From: Eremophila alpestris peregrina | Lineage: Eukaryota > Chordata > Aves > Passeriformes > Alaudidae | NCBI GenBank assembly: GCA_009792885.1 | Contig: WMCF01000023.1 | Location: 10,810,013-10,874,012 of the forward strand | DNA length: 64,000 bases | Direction of reading: 5' to 3' | In this document: positions 62,601 through 64,000 of the stretch, in pieces | How positions within the stretch are numbered: position 1 is the stretch's first letter | Layout of the letters: the number at the start of each line of letters is the position of its first letter | Notes under the pieces: generated by a model | Database searches by the model: none | Seen by the model: the letters and a program-made list of their open reading frames with translations, nothing else | What the model was told of the DNA's origin: nothing | Translations under genes and position numbers: made by a program

Positions 62601-64000
62601 AAATCTCCAAATCATTTCTGAGCTACAGCTTCCACCCTTGTGCCACAGGGAACAGCTACCTCTGAAAGGGCCAGGTTCACTGAAAGGCTACCTGACATCC
62701 AGGAGCAGGAAAACTGCCAACTTCCAATTACCTGTATCCAACCATGAAAGGCATCTCTGGAGGCCTTTGGATAAACATCTGAAATGTGCAAAATCAGATG
62801 CTCCTAAGCAGAAAAGCATCAGGCATGGTTTAAGTTGATCTACACACCCACAGACACATTTAATGATGTAATGAGGTGCTGCACCATGGCAGTGGCCATT
62901 GACAATGTGCCCTTCAGATGGGATCCCTGTCTGGTCTGCAAAGAGCCCAAACACAGATACAGCTGTGGATTGTGCAGAGGGAATTCTCCCACGAGGCAGT
63001 GATGGCAGCCCTCAGGGCTGTGCCCTCTGTGCACAGAGCAAGCCCTGTGCAAGGTCTGCATTCAGGCTCAAATTTAAACTGAAACCATAAATATAAACCC
63101 TAAGTATGAATCTGCCTTCTTTTTCAGGACATTGCTACATCCCAGGACAACTCCAGAACTGGCACCTGGACTACAGTACACCTTATATGATTAAATAAAA
63201 ACTTGCCACTGAATCCTTTTTTCAGTCACTTCTGAGAGGATGCTGCTTTTAGTTCTATCACTGAATGCTTAAATTGCTTTGGAAGAGCAGATATATTTCT
63301 GTAACAGGTCAGAAATAAGTGAATCATCATGGAGACAGTTACTCAGTATTCAGAGTTCAAAGAGAGCCTCAGTTTAAGATGAGCAGTCCTTCAAGATACT
63401 AGACTTTTGGTACAGCCACTGTCACTCCTTTGTTAATTATATTTGGGTACAACTGCCCCAGAAGCAAGAAGCTATGTAAGAATGAATTCTAAGAGCTTTA
63501 TGGAGAACAACCAAGATTTGCACACACTGCCTACCTAAGTCCTCACTTAAGATGTTCCTTGTTCTCAGGATTATAAAATGCACACTGGCAACCTGGCTAT
63601 TTGTACACAAAGTACCTGACTCTTGGAAATTACATATCCCACTTCTCTACCCAGAATAAAGGGTTTTCAACTATCACATTTACACAAAGCTTTTACATGT
63701 TTAGACACAAAGCCAGTACATTTCCCTCTTCTTGGTCATTCTTTATGATGCCTGTTTCAACCTGCTGTGATAAAGATAGAAGGCAGAGCATCTGGCAGGA
63801 GTATTCTCAGAGGAGAAATGTCTTGCTTGTTTATGAGGAAGCTGAAGCACTTCCTGTGCTGTTTACAAACCTTTTCCCCCTTCTTTGTTGCAGCTGTTGT
63901 GAACCAACTCACTGAGGAAGGCAGGGGCTCTGTGCATGCTGGAGCCTTTCACTTATTTACAGACCACTGCTCCTTTTGTGCAATGCAGCTTGCAGTGCTA

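Larger units (their letters stand above)
37009..64000 (-). other. SERGEF: SERGEF intron, distal part, up to the window edge
   Basis: About 27 kb in which I recognise no SERGEF exon, other gene or RNA gene. More GC-rich patches occur at 41200-41660, 42100-42560, 43600-44000 and 61080-61570. Their open frames overlap on both strands and have no domain signature, and some may be diverged repeats that I cannot name. Assignment to SERGEF rests on gene order and strand, since the upstream exons lie beyond 64000 if my search is right. Confidence 0.5.

Noticed and set aside
1..64000. tRNA, rRNA, CRISPR array, bacterial operon or prophage
   Set aside because: None of the expected structures or repeats was seen. 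All gene evidence is vertebrate nuclear.

Overview
This window is vertebrate nuclear DNA and almost certainly from a bird. Two things support this. First, it holds the neighbouring genes KCNC1 and SERGEF in the convergent order known from vertebrates. Second, it carries a CR1-type LINE remnant and long terminal repeats of a type I know from bird genomes. The DNA is AT-rich, intron-dominated and low in CpG. There are no bacterial-style operons. Nearly all open frames of 60 to 160 codons are chance frames in introns or intergenic DNA.

Layout. Positions 1-395 are a CR1 LINE fragment (minus strand) inside an intron of KCNC1. Positions about 1-9,800 are the 3' end of KCNC1 (plus strand), which encodes the voltage-gated potassium channel Kv3.1. 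The exon at 5,751-5,939 encodes the cytoplasmic tail shared by the long isoforms. It can splice in the same phase to either of two alternative terminal coding exons: 7,937-8,073, a 45-residue tail ending ...PIPSIL, or 8,760-8,824, the classic Kv3.1b tail ending ...EAVRVT. Eight TGCATG (RBFOX-type) hexamers and a strong G-quadruplex motif surround the first alternative exon. The channel core (T1 domain, S1-S6) lies upstream of the window.

From about 9,800 to 17,000 I see only intergenic DNA between two convergent genes. The terminal coding exon of SERGEF (minus strand, 18,992-19,158) encodes the last RCC1-type repeat of this secretion-regulating RCC1 family protein, then a stop. I found no other SERGEF exon on the minus strand up to 64,000, so about 45 kb appears to be a single very long last intron. 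I did this search by eye, so it is not proof.

That intron contains a putative retroviral LTR (26,949-27,653), a possible second fragment of the same LTR family (28,630-28,690), a decayed solo LTR of a common bird ERV family (36,488-37,008, minus strand), short tandem duplications and A-rich tracts. No tRNA, rRNA or CRISPR array is visible. I do not see an undescribed multi-gene system. The most interesting part is the alternative-splicing architecture at the 3' end of KCNC1.
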